Of a DNA stretch of 64,000 nucleotides, positions 25,013 through 33,377 are shown piece after piece. The stretch is taken from NCBI RefSeq assembly GCF_914484835.1, contig NZ_CAJZAR010000068.1, positions 248,001 through 312,000 on the forward strand. The letters run 5' to 3'. Within the stretch, counting starts at the first letter, position 1. Each line of letters begins with the position of its first letter. The notes below the pieces were generated by a model. It worked only from the letters and a program-made list of their open reading frames with translations. It had not been told where the DNA came from and made no database searches. Source of the stretch: Paraburkholderia tropica. GTDB taxonomy: Bacteria; Pseudomonadota; Gammaproteobacteria; Burkholderiales; Burkholderiaceae. A program made the translations under genes and the position numbers.

Positions 25013-26524
25013 ATGATCGCTTCCCGCCTCATTGTCGACCGCGACTTTGTCGTCTCCGATCTCGACCGGCGCGTGTTCGGCGTTTTCGTCGAACACATGG
25101 GCCGCTGCGTCTACACCGGCATCTTCGAGCCCGGTCATCCGCAGGCCGACGAACGCGGTTTTCGTCAGGACGTGATGGCGCTCACGCGCGAACTCGGCCC
25201 GACGATCGTGCGCTATCCGGGCGGCAATTTTTTGTCGGGCTACAACTGGGAAGACGGCGTGGGTCCGCGCGAGAAGCGTCCGCGCCGCCTCGATCTCGCG
25301 TGGTACTCGACCGAAACGAATCAGTTCGGCACCAATGAATTCATCGAGTGGTGCCGCGAGCTCGATATCGAGCCGATGTACGGCGTGAATCTGGGCACGC
25401 GCGGCCCCGACGAAGCGCGCCGTTTCGTCGAATATTGCAATCACCCGAGCGGCACGGCGCTGTCCGATCTGCGCCGCGAACACGGTCACGAAAAACCGCA
25501 CGACATCAAGTTCTGGTGTCTCGGCAACGAGATGGACGGCCCGTGGCAAATCTGCCGCAAGACTGCCGAGGAATACGGCCGCGCGGCGCTCGAAACGGCC
25601 AAGCTGATGCGCTCCGTCGATCCGACGATCCAGCTTGCGGCCTGCGGTTCGTCCACGCATGAAATGCCCACGTATGGCACGTGGGAAGACCGCGTGCTCG
25701 ATCATTGTTTCGAGCAGGTCGATTTCATTTCGCTACACACTTACTTTGAAAACAAGCGCGATTCGACCGCCGAATTTTTCGGCAATATCGAAGTGATGGA
25801 TCTGTTCATCAAGGAAATCGTGGCGGTGGCGGACAGCGTGGCGGCGCGCAAGCATTCGTCCAAGCGCATCATGCTGTCGTTCGACGAATGGAATGTCTGG
25901 TACAAGGCGCGCACGATCAACGATCTGCGCAAGCCGGGCTGGCCCGAAGCGCCGCGTCTGATCGAAGAGGTCTATAACCACGAGGACGCGCTCGTGGTGG
26001 GCGGCGCGCTCATCACGATGATGAACAATGCCGACCGCGTGAAGACCGCGTGCCTCGCGCAGCTCGTCAACGTGATCGGCCCGATCATGACCGAGCCGGG
26101 CGGCCGCGCGTGGCGTCAAACGATTTTCCATCCGTTCTCGCAGGCCTCGAAATTCGCGCATGGCCGCGTGCTCAAATCGGTGGTTGAATCGGCCACGTAT
26201 GAAGCGGAAACGTTCCCCGAGATTCCGTATCTGTGCGCGGCGGTCGTGGACGATCGCGCCACCGGCACCACGGCCATCTTCGCGCTCAATCGCCATTTGA
26301 GCGAGGAGATGGAACTCGATATCGAATTGCGCGGTCTCGGCCGGGAACGCACGCTCGATCACGCGCTCGAGTTGTATCATGCCAACATGAAAGCGGTGAA
26401 CACGGTGGAGGCGCCGTCGACGGTGGCGCCCGCGATTAACGACGCCGTGTCGGTCGACGGGGAACGCGTGCGCGCGAAGCTCAAACCGGGCTCGTGGAAC
26501 GTGATTGTGACGACCGCCCGATAA
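25013..26524 (+). CDS. Alpha-L-arabinofuranosidase, glycoside hydrolase family 51
   Basis: The 503-aa protein follows GH51 enzymes throughout: RVFGVFVEHMGRCVYTGIFEP at the start, RYPGGNFLSGYNWEDGVGP, the acid/base Glu173 in CLGNEMDGPWQ and the nucleophile Glu292 in LSFDEWNVWYK, then a C-terminal beta-sandwich. It releases terminal L-arabinofuranose from arabinan or arabinoxylan oligosaccharides. No signal peptide is present, so it acts in the cytoplasm on imported oligosaccharides. GAGGAA precedes the ATG. It lies between the transporter genes and the FadR-type regulator; genes for arabinose breakdown itself are not in this window. Confidence 0.94.
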   Translation: MIASRLIVDRDFVVSDLDRRVFGVFVEHMGRCVYTGIFEPGHPQADERGFRQDVMALTRELGPTIVRYPGGNFLSGYNWEDGVGPREKRPRRLDLAWYSTETNQFGTNEFIEWCRELDIEPMYGVNLGTRGPDEARRFVEYCNHPSGTALSDLRREHGHEKPHDIKFWCLGNEMDGPWQICRKTAEEYGRAALETAKLMRSVDPTIQLAACGSSTHEMPTYGTWEDRVLDHCFEQVDFISLHTYFENKRDSTAEFFGNIEVMDLFIKEIVAVADSVAARKHSSKRIMLSFDEWNVWYKARTINDLRKPGWPEAPRLIEEVYNHEDALVVGGALITMMNNADRVKTACLAQLVNVIGPIMTEPGGRAWRQTIFHPFSQASKFAHGRVLKSVVESATYEAETFPEIPYLCAAVVDDRATGTTAIFALNRHLSEEMELDIELRGLGRERTLDHALELYHANMKAVNTVEAPSTVAPAINDAVSVDGERVRAKLKPGSWNVIVTTAR

Positions 26525-26568
26525 CACGGCGCGGACACGCCGTGCACGATGTCTACGAAGGGGAAGTG

Positions 26569-27315
26569 ATGTTCGAGCGCGAACCGATCGTCGGCAATAT
26601 CACGACGCAGATCGCCAAGATTATCGGCATGCGCGTGGTCTCGGGCGAGTTCGCGCCCGGCGACGCGCTGCCGGTCGAAAGCGAACTGTGCAGCGCGTAT
26701 GGCGTGAGCCGCACCACCCTGCGCGAAGCCATCAAGCAACTGGCGGGCAAGCGTTTGATTGCCGTGTCGCCGAAAATCGGCACGCGCGTGCTGCCTTTCT
26801 CCGACTGGAATCTGCTCGACCGCGACGTGCTCGCGTGGCGGCTCAATGCGCAATTCGATTCGAAGATCGTCGAGGACATTTTCGAAATGCGCATCTGTTT
26901 CGAGCCGCGCGCGAGTTTTCTCGCGGCGCGTCATGGCAACGAGGAGACCGTGCAGATCATCGAGCGGCGTTACCTCGAACTCGTGGCCGCCTACGATCAA
27001 TCGGCGCAGCACGGCGCATCGGCGATTCGCGCGGCAGCGGACGCGAACCTGGAGTTTCATCTCGCGATCATCACGGCCTCGCAGAACGGCATGTTCATCA
27101 CGATCGGCAATGCGATCAAGGCGGCGCTGCGCGTGTCGTCGGAGATGATGCAGCGCGAGGCCGCGCAGCCGAGCGAGGATCTCGTGCTGCACGACGCCGT
27201 GCGCGGCCATATCGTGGCGCGCGAGGCGGACGCGGCGGCGGCGGCGATGACGCGTTTGCTGGAGACGTCACGCGACCGCATCCTGCGTTATACGACGGCG
27301 CCAATCACGCCATGA
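26569..27315 (+). CDS. FadR-type GntR regulator of the arabinoside operon
   Basis: From the ATG at 26569 (preceded by AAGGGGAAG) the protein is 248 aa. Residues 8-75 form the GntR winged helix (GEFAPGDALPVESELCSAYGVSRTTLREAIKQL), and residues 95-225 the FCD ligand-binding domain with metal-binding residues suggested by FHLAII and LHDAVRGHI. It is the last gene of the ABC-GH51 operon, 44 bp downstream of GH51, and is likely the sugar-responsive repressor of that operon. Its operator was not identified in the 20.3-20.58 kb region. Confidence 0.88.
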   Translation: MFEREPIVGNITTQIAKIIGMRVVSGEFAPGDALPVESELCSAYGVSRTTLREAIKQLAGKRLIAVSPKIGTRVLPFSDWNLLDRDVLAWRLNAQFDSKIVEDIFEMRICFEPRASFLAARHGNEETVQIIERRYLELVAAYDQSAQHGASAIRAAADANLEFHLAIITASQNGMFITIGNAIKAALRVSSEMMQREAAQPSEDLVLHDAVRGHIVAREADAAAAAMTRLLETSRDRILRYTTAPITP

Positions 27316-27317
27316 GA

Positions 27318-27371
27318 ACCGACGCTTTTCGCGGGGAGGGGGTGCGCAGCACCCCGCCGTCAGGGCATCCG
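27318..27371. repeat. Direct repeat copy 1 (54 bp), with internal hairpin
   Basis: The 54-bp sequence starting ACCGACGCTTTTCGCGGGGA and ending CAGGGCATCCG recurs at 28476-28530 with only one extra G. It holds GGGGTGC-GCA-GCACCCC, a 7-bp hairpin. This copy abuts the 3' end of the gene at 27373-28443. Confidence 0.9.
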
Positions 27372-27372
27372 C

Positions 27373-28443
27373 TTACGGCCTGAGCGCCACCTGATCGGCC
27401 TTGATCCAGCGAAGCAAATGGCGGCCTGACGCGCCAACGTAATCCACGTACATCCAGCCCTCCGGCGCCGCCTTCACCACGCTCACCGCATCGTGCTGAA
27501 CGAGATAGGCGCGGCTCGCGTGGGCGTCGTCGGGCGCGGTATAGAGCGTCGCCTTCTGCGCCGTGACCGTGGCCTCGCGACGCCCGCCATCCGCCGCGAC
27601 GGGCGTGCTGTCTATGCTGCTTGCGCTGTTATCGCCGCCCACACCGGCAAGCGCAGCGTCGATCAGCCTCGCATCGCCGTGACCGCCCGCCGCCTGCAAT
27701 TTGCCCGCAATGTCCCGGTACGCCTCGCGATTACCCGGCGACGGCGGATCGCAGCGCAGCAGATTGCGGACGCCCGCGTCGTCGTCCACGACCGGCCGGA
27801 TCGGCTGCCCCGATTTCACGAGGCGCAGCAACCGGCTCGCCGAGGGGCGGTCGTCGCTCAGCATCAAACGCGTCTGATCGTCCGAACCCCACTGCGCGGG
27901 TTGACCGCGCTGCCAGCGCTCGCCGCAAATCTCGCCCGTTTGGTCTGCGCTGATACAGCCCGTGCGGATCTCGATGGCGGAACAGTATTCGCGGCTCGAC
28001 ACGACCTCGGGCTGCCCCGGTCCCGTCGACACCGTCCCTGAACTGATACGCGCAACGACCACGTATTGACCGGACGGCGAGATATCGTCGCTGGATGGGG
28101 ATTCCATCTGCGTGCCCGCCGCGTTCCATTCGCCCGCCCCCGGCAGCAGACTGAATGCCGCGCCGTTCGGGAACTGGAAGACGGCACGCTGCCACGCGCG
28201 TTCGGGCAACGCAGCCTTTGGGTTCAGGGCTTTGTCGTAGAGAATCGCCCCGCCGCCCGGCAAGGCAAACCGGTACGTGGAGGGCGGCGCAGCGGCCATT
28301 GCCTGCGCAGCGAAGCCCGCGCTCAGAACCAAGGACGAGGCGACGCGCGTGGCGCGCTGACGAAGCGTGCTCGCCTCAGTCGTGTGGCGTGAATTCGCGC
28401 GGTTCAGAATGACACTCCCCGAGTCAAAAAATCGCATCATCAT
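27373..28443 (-). CDS. Exported protein of unknown function with C-terminal SH3-like domain
   Basis: A protein of up to 356 aa. A long charged N-region precedes a signal-like segment (SSLVLSAGFAAQAMA, residues 36-50); the true start may be further in. The middle has paired cysteines (REYCSAIEIRTGC, GEICGERW) and is not recognised. Residues 290-356 (ATVTAQKATLYTAPDDAHA, followed by YLVQHDAVSVVKAAPEGWMYV) resemble bacterial SH3 domains found in periplasmic proteins. It lies between two copies of a 54-55-bp repeat, with a small XRE-like gene upstream on the same strand. Function unknown. Confidence 0.65.
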   Translation of the reverse strand: MMMRFFDSGSVILNRANSRHTTEASTLRQRATRVASSLVLSAGFAAQAMAAAPPSTYRFALPGGGAILYDKALNPKAALPERAWQRAVFQFPNGAAFSLLPGAGEWNAAGTQMESPSSDDISPSGQYVVVARISSGTVSTGPGQPEVVSSREYCSAIEIRTGCISADQTGEICGERWQRGQPAQWGSDDQTRLMLSDDRPSASRLLRLVKSGQPIRPVVDDDAGVRNLLRCDPPSPGNREAYRDIAGKLQAAGGHGDARLIDAALAGVGGDNSASSIDSTPVAADGGRREATVTAQKATLYTAPDDAHASRAYLVQHDAVSVVKAAPEGWMYVDYVGASGRHLLRWIKADQVALRP

Positions 28444-28475
28444 AACGGCGGCACTGCGCCGATTGCGCGTGAGCG

Positions 28476-28530
28476 ACCGACGCTTTTCGCGGGGAGGGGG
28501 GTGCGCAGCACCCCGCCGTCAGGGCATCCG
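28476..28530. repeat. Direct repeat copy 2 (55 bp), with internal hairpin
   Basis: This copy differs from 27318-27371 by one extra G in the G-run. It contains the stop codon of the small XRE-like gene (28519-28521). The pair brackets the SH3-like gene, consistent with a local duplication or with a dispersed terminator-like hairpin element. Confidence 0.9.
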
Positions 28531-28701
28531 ATCCCGAATCGCCATGAGCAAATCGATGTGCCGCTCCACGAGCAGCGGAATCGCCGACTGACCGTTGATC
28601 CATCGGCCGATGGTACGGCGGTCGTAGCCTGAATAATCGGCGAATGTGACCTGGGTCCAGCCGAGGCGCGCGAGAGCGTAGGAAAGATCTGCGGGTTTCA
28701 T
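28519..28701 (-). CDS. Small XRE-like helix-turn-helix protein
   Basis: From the ATG at 28701 the product is 60 aa and consists almost entirely of a helix-turn-helix: LSYALARLGWTQVTFADYSG then YDRRTIGRWINGQSAIP. An in-frame ATG at 28737 would add 12 residues, but it would place a palindromic operator inside the coding region, so the inner start is preferred. Two copies of GACA-N3-TGTC lie just upstream, consistent with autoregulation. The last two codons and stop lie in the 55-bp repeat. Confidence 0.7.
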   Translation of the reverse strand: MKPADLSYALARLGWTQVTFADYSGYDRRTIGRWINGQSAIPLLVERHIDLLMAIRDRMP

Positions 28702-28717
28702 GGGATTCAGCGATATC

Positions 28718-28761
28718 GACAAAATGTCCCGCCTCATCGAGACTCAAAGCGACATTTTGTC
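28718..28761. promoter_or_regulatory. Paired palindromic operators GACA-N3-TGTC
   Basis: GACAAAATGTC (28717/28718-28727) and its exact reverse complement GACATTTTGTC (28751-28761) lie about 33 bp apart centre to centre, that is, close to three helical turns. Each half is itself a GACA-N3-TGTC palindrome. They flank the likely promoter of the XRE-like gene and are the best candidate for its autoregulatory operators. Confidence 0.6.
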
Positions 28762-29034
28762 ATGATTGCGCCCGATCTGGCACCCCGATTTCGCCCTAAA
28801 AATCGCGTCGGAACCTCATGAAACACCATCCTGCGCGGCCGACCGCCCATTCGCCTCACGCCATTCCACCCCACTCCCATCGCCGCCGCAAGGCACTCTC
28901 CGATCTTGCTTCCAACTGGAAGAATCCCTTCGCCAAATCATGGTTAACCCCAGGGCGTGAAACTCCTAGACTCTGCTCATCGGTTGCGACAAATCAGCCC
29001 AACCGAAAACCAGAACACCAAGGAGGTTGTAATC

Positions 29035-29349
29035 ATGAAGTCCCTGATCCAGGCCGTTGCAGTTGCCGTTGCTCTCGTTGTCCCGGTTGCTTCGTTCGCC
29101 CAGTCGAATGGCCCGCTGACCCGCGCTCAGGTTCGCGCCGAACTCGTCCAGCTCGAAAAGGCCGGCTACAGCCCGTCGCGCGGCAACGACCCGCACTACC
29201 CCGACGACATCCTCGCCGCCGAAGCCAAGGTCGCCGCGCAGAACAACGCGGTCGGCGGTGTGGCGAACGGTTCGGCTGCCTCGGGTGCGCCCGTCGCCGC
29301 GGTGCGTCCCGCCTACGACGGCATGAAGCCGGTCTATTTCGGCCAGTAA
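29035..29349 (+). CDS. DUF4148 family exported protein
   Basis: A 104-aa protein with a signal peptide (cut after ASFA near residue 22) and the DUF4148 core: LTRAQVRAELVQLEKAGYSPSRG then NDPHYPDDILAAEAKV. The family is abundant in Burkholderiales and has no established function. AAGGAGGT at ideal spacing before the ATG at 29035 suggests high expression. It stands alone and converges on the MFS gene; a 13-bp-period tandem TTCACCGCCTCA (29377-29401) follows the gene. Confidence 0.92.
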   Translation: MKSLIQAVAVAVALVVPVASFAQSNGPLTRAQVRAELVQLEKAGYSPSRGNDPHYPDDILAAEAKVAAQNNAVGGVANGSAASGAPVAAVRPAYDGMKPVYFGQ

Positions 29350-29459
29350 TCGCAGCATCGACGTTCCGCTTCGCGCTTCACCGCCTCATTTCACCGCCTC
29401 ATCGATCCACGCACTGAGCCGCGCATGCCGGGCACGCAGCGACGCGCGATCTGAGGCGG

Positions 29460-31208
29460 TCACGCCGAAGGTTTGAAGGGCCGGATGGTCGCCCGCGCCA
29501 GCCCTGCCGCCACGAAGGCGCAAGCGGCCGACACGAGCGCCACGGCGCGCAGCGCATCGGCGATCGCATCGGCCTGTGCGCGGACGATGGCGGTCGCGAG
29601 CGGCGCAAACGCCCTGTTTGTTGCGGCGCTGATGGCGCCGCTTGTTTCGCCGCTCATCGCCCCGCTCGCCGCCGTCGACACCACGCTCGATGCCGCCTCC
29701 GGCTCCAGCAATCGCCCGCTCTGCCGCGTCTCGCGCGGCACGTGCAGCGCATCGAGCCGCGTCGAGAGCGCCGCGTCGTGCGCCCACACGAACACGATCC
29801 CCAGCACCGCAATCGCCAGCAAGCTCGCCACGCGCGCCACCGCGTTGTTGATACCGGACGCGACGCCCGTGCGGTCCGCCGGCACCGCGCCCATCACGAC
29901 CGTCGTCAGCGGCGCGACGGTGATCGTCATGCCGATGCCGAGCACGGCGAGCGCGGGAAACAATCCGCTCCAGTAATTGCCGCCGCGCACCCAGGGCGCC
30001 GCCAGCAACGCAAAGCCGATCCCGGCCACGCCCGGCCCCACCGTCAGCAACGCACGCGCGCCGAAGCGGCTCGTCAAGCCGCCCGTCAACCGCGACAGCA
30101 ATCCGATGATCACCGGCACCGGCAGCAGCGCCGCGCCCGCTTCGGTCGCGTGATAGCCATAGGCGCGAATCAGCGTGAACGGCAGGAAAAACAGCGCGCC
30201 GCCGAGCCCGAAATACAGCAGCAATGTGACGAGATTCGCGCCGCTGAAGTCGCGCGAATGGAACACGTCGAGCGGCATCATCGGGTTCTCGCTGCGCGCC
30301 TCTATCCGCAGGAACACGGTCAGCAGCAGCGCGCCCGCGCCGATCGCGCCCAACACGCTCGCGTGCGCGAAGCCGTGCGCCGAGGCGAGCGTCAGCCCGA
30401 ACGTGAGCGCCGCGAGTCCCGTGGTCACGCTCGCCGCGCCTGGCCAGTCGAGCCGCTCGGGCGCGTCGGCCTTGTGGCTGTTGGGCACCGCCGCCAGCGC
30501 GAGCGCGATCGTCAGCACGGCGAGCGGCAGGTTCAGGAAGAAGATCGCGCGCCACGACAGCGTATCGACGAGCCAGCCGCCCGCCACCGGCCCCACCGCC
30601 GACGTGATCGCGCCCACGCCCGCCCAGGTGCCGATGGCGCGTCCGCGCGCGGCGTCGTCGAACACCGCGCCGATGATCGCGAGGCTGCTGGGCACGAGCA
30701 AGGCCGCGCCGATGCCCTGCACCGCGCGCGCGCCGATCAGCGCGGCCACGTTCGGCGCGAATCCGCACGCGGCGGAAGCGAGCGTGAACAACGCGATGCC
30801 CGCGATGAAAATCGTGCGGCGGCCGAGTTTGTCGCCCAGCGCGCCGCCGACCAGCACGAGCGAGCCGAGAAACAGCAGATACGCGTTGACGACCCACTGC
30901 ATCGCCGCGACGCTCGCGCCGAGTTCGCCCTGGATCGACGGCAGCGCGACGTTGACGACCGAGCCGTCGATGAAGGCCATGCTCGACCCGAGGATCGTCG
31001 CCGCGAGCGCGAGGCGCTTGCGCCGGCACGGGCAATCGACGGCCGTGGGCTGGGCGCGGATAACGAGTTCGTCGCACGGGCTCGCCTGCGCGGCGACGAC
31101 ATGCGCGGCTTTAGGCGCCGAGCCAGGCGCGCGCTCGATGAGATCGGGGTTGGCCAAAATCGCTCCGTGCGTGACGGGCCCTGCATGGCGTCGAAACCGC
31201 GTGGACAT
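29460..31208 (-). CDS. MFS multidrug transporter, DHA2 (14-helix) family
   Basis: The 582-aa product (start uncertain, ATG at 31208) has fourteen predicted membrane segments. The DHA2 fingerprints are SSMAFIDGSVVNVALPSIQ in helix 1, GGALGDKLGRRTIF in loop 2-3 and GAITSAVGPVAGGWLVD (motif C of proton antiporters) in helix 5. The closest type is the EmrB/QacA group that pumps out drugs or dyes using the proton gradient. An unusually long cytoplasmic N-terminus of about 60 residues with Cys-Pro-Cys precedes helix 1, and a Ser/Ala-rich stretch lies before the last helix. No EmrA-like partner is adjacent. Confidence 0.87.
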   Translation of the reverse strand: MSTRFRRHAGPVTHGAILANPDLIERAPGSAPKAAHVVAAQASPCDELVIRAQPTAVDCPCRRKRLALAATILGSSMAFIDGSVVNVALPSIQGELGASVAAMQWVVNAYLLFLGSLVLVGGALGDKLGRRTIFIAGIALFTLASAACGFAPNVAALIGARAVQGIGAALLVPSSLAIIGAVFDDAARGRAIGTWAGVGAITSAVGPVAGGWLVDTLSWRAIFFLNLPLAVLTIALALAAVPNSHKADAPERLDWPGAASVTTGLAALTFGLTLASAHGFAHASVLGAIGAGALLLTVFLRIEARSENPMMPLDVFHSRDFSGANLVTLLLYFGLGGALFFLPFTLIRAYGYHATEAGAALLPVPVIIGLLSRLTGGLTSRFGARALLTVGPGVAGIGFALLAAPWVRGGNYWSGLFPALAVLGIGMTITVAPLTTVVMGAVPADRTGVASGINNAVARVASLLAIAVLGIVFVWAHDAALSTRLDALHVPRETRQSGRLLEPEAASSVVSTAASGAMSGETSGAISAATNRAFAPLATAIVRAQADAIADALRAVALVSAACAFVAAGLARATIRPFKPSA

Positions 31209-31362
31209 TGCGTCGCATTTGCCCGGATGTTCGCAACGAATGTCCGCAACGCATGCCGCAGCAATCGACGTAACGCGAAAAATTGATGACAATGCCACGC
31301 TGAAGCGTAGGTGAATCAAGCGCCGCATTCAAATCCATCCGGCGCGCAATCTGGAAAGACAA

Positions 31363-31803
31363 ATGAAACGACTGCTTCTCGCTGCACTCGCGGCCGCCTC
31401 CATCGCCTCAATCGCCACCGGCGCGCACGCGCAAAGCAACACGCCCGGCCCTGTGGTCACGCCCGGCGGCACGGTGCAATTCGTGCGCGACGACCGCGAT
31501 TTCGTCGCCATGCTCAACAACGATATTTTCGATCGTTTCGACGCGAAGACGCTGACCCATTTCGACGAAGTCGCGCGCGACAATGAAACCGTCACGCGCA
31601 TGCTCGTGCAAACCGCGTTCGGCCCCGTGCTCTACGACTTCAGCCGCCGTCCGCCGCTCGTGCAGCGCGCGAACGCGCGGCTGACCGTCAAGCGCGTGTT
31701 CTGGCAGCGCGGCGAAGTCGTGATGCAAGGCACCGATGGCTGGTATCGCATTCAGGATGGCAAGCTCACGAAGCTGCAATCGACGAAATCGATCTATCAC
31801 TGA
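31363..31803 (+). CDS. Exported protein of unknown function
   Basis: A 146-aa protein with a signal peptide (cut after GAHA near residue 23). The mature part contains VQFVRDDRDFVAMLNND and a series of beta-like strands (TVKRVFWQRGEVVMQG then DGWYRIQDGKLTKL). No cysteines or membrane segments are visible after the signal, so it is probably periplasmic. I do not recognise the family. GGAAAG precedes the ATG. The gene is 39 bp upstream of a GNAT gene on the same strand. Confidence 0.75.
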   Translation: MKRLLLAALAAASIASIATGAHAQSNTPGPVVTPGGTVQFVRDDRDFVAMLNNDIFDRFDAKTLTHFDEVARDNETVTRMLVQTAFGPVLYDFSRRPPLVQRANARLTVKRVFWQRGEVVMQGTDGWYRIQDGKLTKLQSTKSIYH

Positions 31804-31842
31804 TCGCGGTTCCCGCCGATCCCTAACCGGTCACACACGCAC

Positions 31843-32364
31843 ATGATGGAAACCCAACGTCTTGTCATGCGCCCGCCTGAACTGCGCGATTTCGACGATC
31901 TGTACAGCATGTGGTCGGATCCGCAAGTCGTGCGTTTTGTGACCGGCGCGCCGCTCACGCGCGAGGAGGTGTGGACGCGTCTGCTTCGCAGCATCGGGCA
32001 TTGGGCGGCGCTCGGATTCGGTCACTGGATCGTCAGCGAGAAGTCCAATGCGGCCTTCGTCGGCGAAGTGGGCTTCGTGCAGCATCGGCGCGGTATCAGT
32101 CCCGAGTTCGATGCGAGCCCGGAAATCGGCTGGATGATTGCGCAGCGCGCGCAACGTTTCGGCTATGCGTCGGAGGCGATCGCCGCCGCGCTGAATTGGG
32201 CGCACACGCGCTGGCCCGGCGCGGAAACCGTCTGCATTATTTCGCCTGAGAATGCCGCGTCGATGAAGGTTGCGAATCGCTTCGACTATCGGCCCGATCA
32301 CGAAACGACCTATAAAAACAAGGTCGTTTCGGTTTGCAGGCGCGCGCCGGGACACGCCGGATAG
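31843..32364 (+). CDS. GNAT acetyltransferase, RimJ/RimL type
   Basis: The 173-aa protein begins METQRLVMRPPELRDFDDLYSMWSDPQVVRFVTG, the standard opening of RimJ/RimL-like GNATs, and continues with EIGWMIAQRAQRFGYASEAIAAALNWA (the acetyl-CoA loop is a variant of QRGYATEA, with Phe before Gly) and ENAASMKVANRFDYRP. The substrate may be a protein N-terminus or a small amine. It converges on the LysR gene with an 8-bp gap. Confidence 0.87.
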   Translation: MMETQRLVMRPPELRDFDDLYSMWSDPQVVRFVTGAPLTREEVWTRLLRSIGHWAALGFGHWIVSEKSNAAFVGEVGFVQHRRGISPEFDASPEIGWMIAQRAQRFGYASEAIAAALNWAHTRWPGAETVCIISPENAASMKVANRFDYRPDHETTYKNKVVSVCRRAPGHAG

Positions 32365-32372
32365 CGCATGCG

Positions 32373-33260
32373 CTAGCGCCGCTGGCGCGCTTGCTTTTGC
32401 TCCGCGAAATGCGGTTCGTCCGCGACGCACGCAACCAGAAACGCCATCACGATTTTCACCGCCCCGGTGCGCCGCACATCGGGATACGTCACGAGCCACA
32501 GCGGCGTTTCAGGCGGCGCGGATTGCGCATCGAGCCTGATCAGTTCGCTATCGTTTTCGCCGATCAAGGTCGGCAGAAGCGCGACGCCTACGCCGTTGCG
32601 CGCCGACGCCTGCTGCCCCATCACATCGCCGGTTTCGAAAACGATGGGCCGCCCGTCGAGATAGCCGCGCAGCCAGCGCTGATGGCTCACATGATCGAGC
32701 GAGGCATCGTACGCGATGAACTCCCATTGTTTCGCGGGACGCGCAGCGTAATCGCGGTTTGCATACAAACCGAAGCGAATCGCGCCAACGCGCCGCGTCA
32801 CCAGACTCGCCTCTTTCGGCTCGATCATGCGAATGGCGATATCGGCCGCGCCGCGATCGAGCGGCGCGATGCCCGCCGCGCCTTCCATGACGATCTTCAC
32901 GCCCGGATTCGCCTCGCGAAACGCGCGCATGCGTGGCGCGATGCAATGGCTGCCGAGCGTGGGCGGCACGCTGATGCGCACCGTGCCCGATAGCGCGGCG
33001 GATGCGCGCAACGCATAGGCCTCGACGGCCTGCGCGCCGTCCGGCATCGATGCGGCCAGCGCGGCAAGCGCCTTGCCTTCGTCGGTCAAACGCACGCTGC
33101 GCGGCATGCGATAAACGAGTTTCAGCCCCAGCGCCGTCTCCAGCGAAGCGACGCGACGCCCGATGGTCGCGTGCTCGACCGCGAGTTCATTCGCCGCGCC
33201 TGAGAGCGTGCCTACGCGCGCGAGCACGAGAAAATAGCGTAAATCCTGCCAGTCGAACAT
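32373..33260 (-). CDS. LysR-family transcriptional regulator
   Basis: A 295-aa regulator with the LysR winged helix (FDWQDLRYFLVLARVGTLSGAANELAVEHATIGRRVASLE, residues 2-41) and an effector domain. It belongs to the DLR-type group whose binding domain runs SGTVRISVPPTLGSHCIAPRM. It is divergent from the NIPSNAP-family gene with 117 bp between, in which two small palindromes lie, so it may control that gene. Confidence 0.9.
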   Translation of the reverse strand: MFDWQDLRYFLVLARVGTLSGAANELAVEHATIGRRVASLETALGLKLVYRMPRSVRLTDEGKALAALAASMPDGAQAVEAYALRASAALSGTVRISVPPTLGSHCIAPRMRAFREANPGVKIVMEGAAGIAPLDRGAADIAIRMIEPKEASLVTRRVGAIRFGLYANRDYAARPAKQWEFIAYDASLDHVSHQRWLRGYLDGRPIVFETGDVMGQQASARNGVGVALLPTLIGENDSELIRLDAQSAPPETPLWLVTYPDVRRTGAVKIVMAFLVACVADEPHFAEQKQARQRR

Positions 33261-33272
33261 AGCGACTTCCGC

Positions 33273-33329
33273 ACAGAGTCTGTGAATAAAGCGGGAATTC
33301 CCTTCGAATGCGCACCAGTCTAATCTGGT
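33273..33329. promoter_or_regulatory. Palindromes in the LysR/NIPSNAP divergent promoter
   Basis: CACAGA-G-TCTGTG (33273-33285) and ACCAG-TCTAAT-CTGGT (33314-33329) are perfect inverted repeats, 41 bp apart, between the two start codons. The second contains T-N11-A-like symmetry. They are candidate LysR binding sites. Confidence 0.4.
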
Positions 33330-33377
33330 TTATCGAATGGCGTTGAACGCGTCGTTCATGTACACAGGAGTGTCGCG

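Noticed and set aside
29377..29401. Tandem TTCACCGCCTCA copies after the DUF4148 gene, considered as a CRISPR-like or regulatory repeat
   Set aside because: Only two copies with a 1-bp gap; too little to mean more than local slippage.
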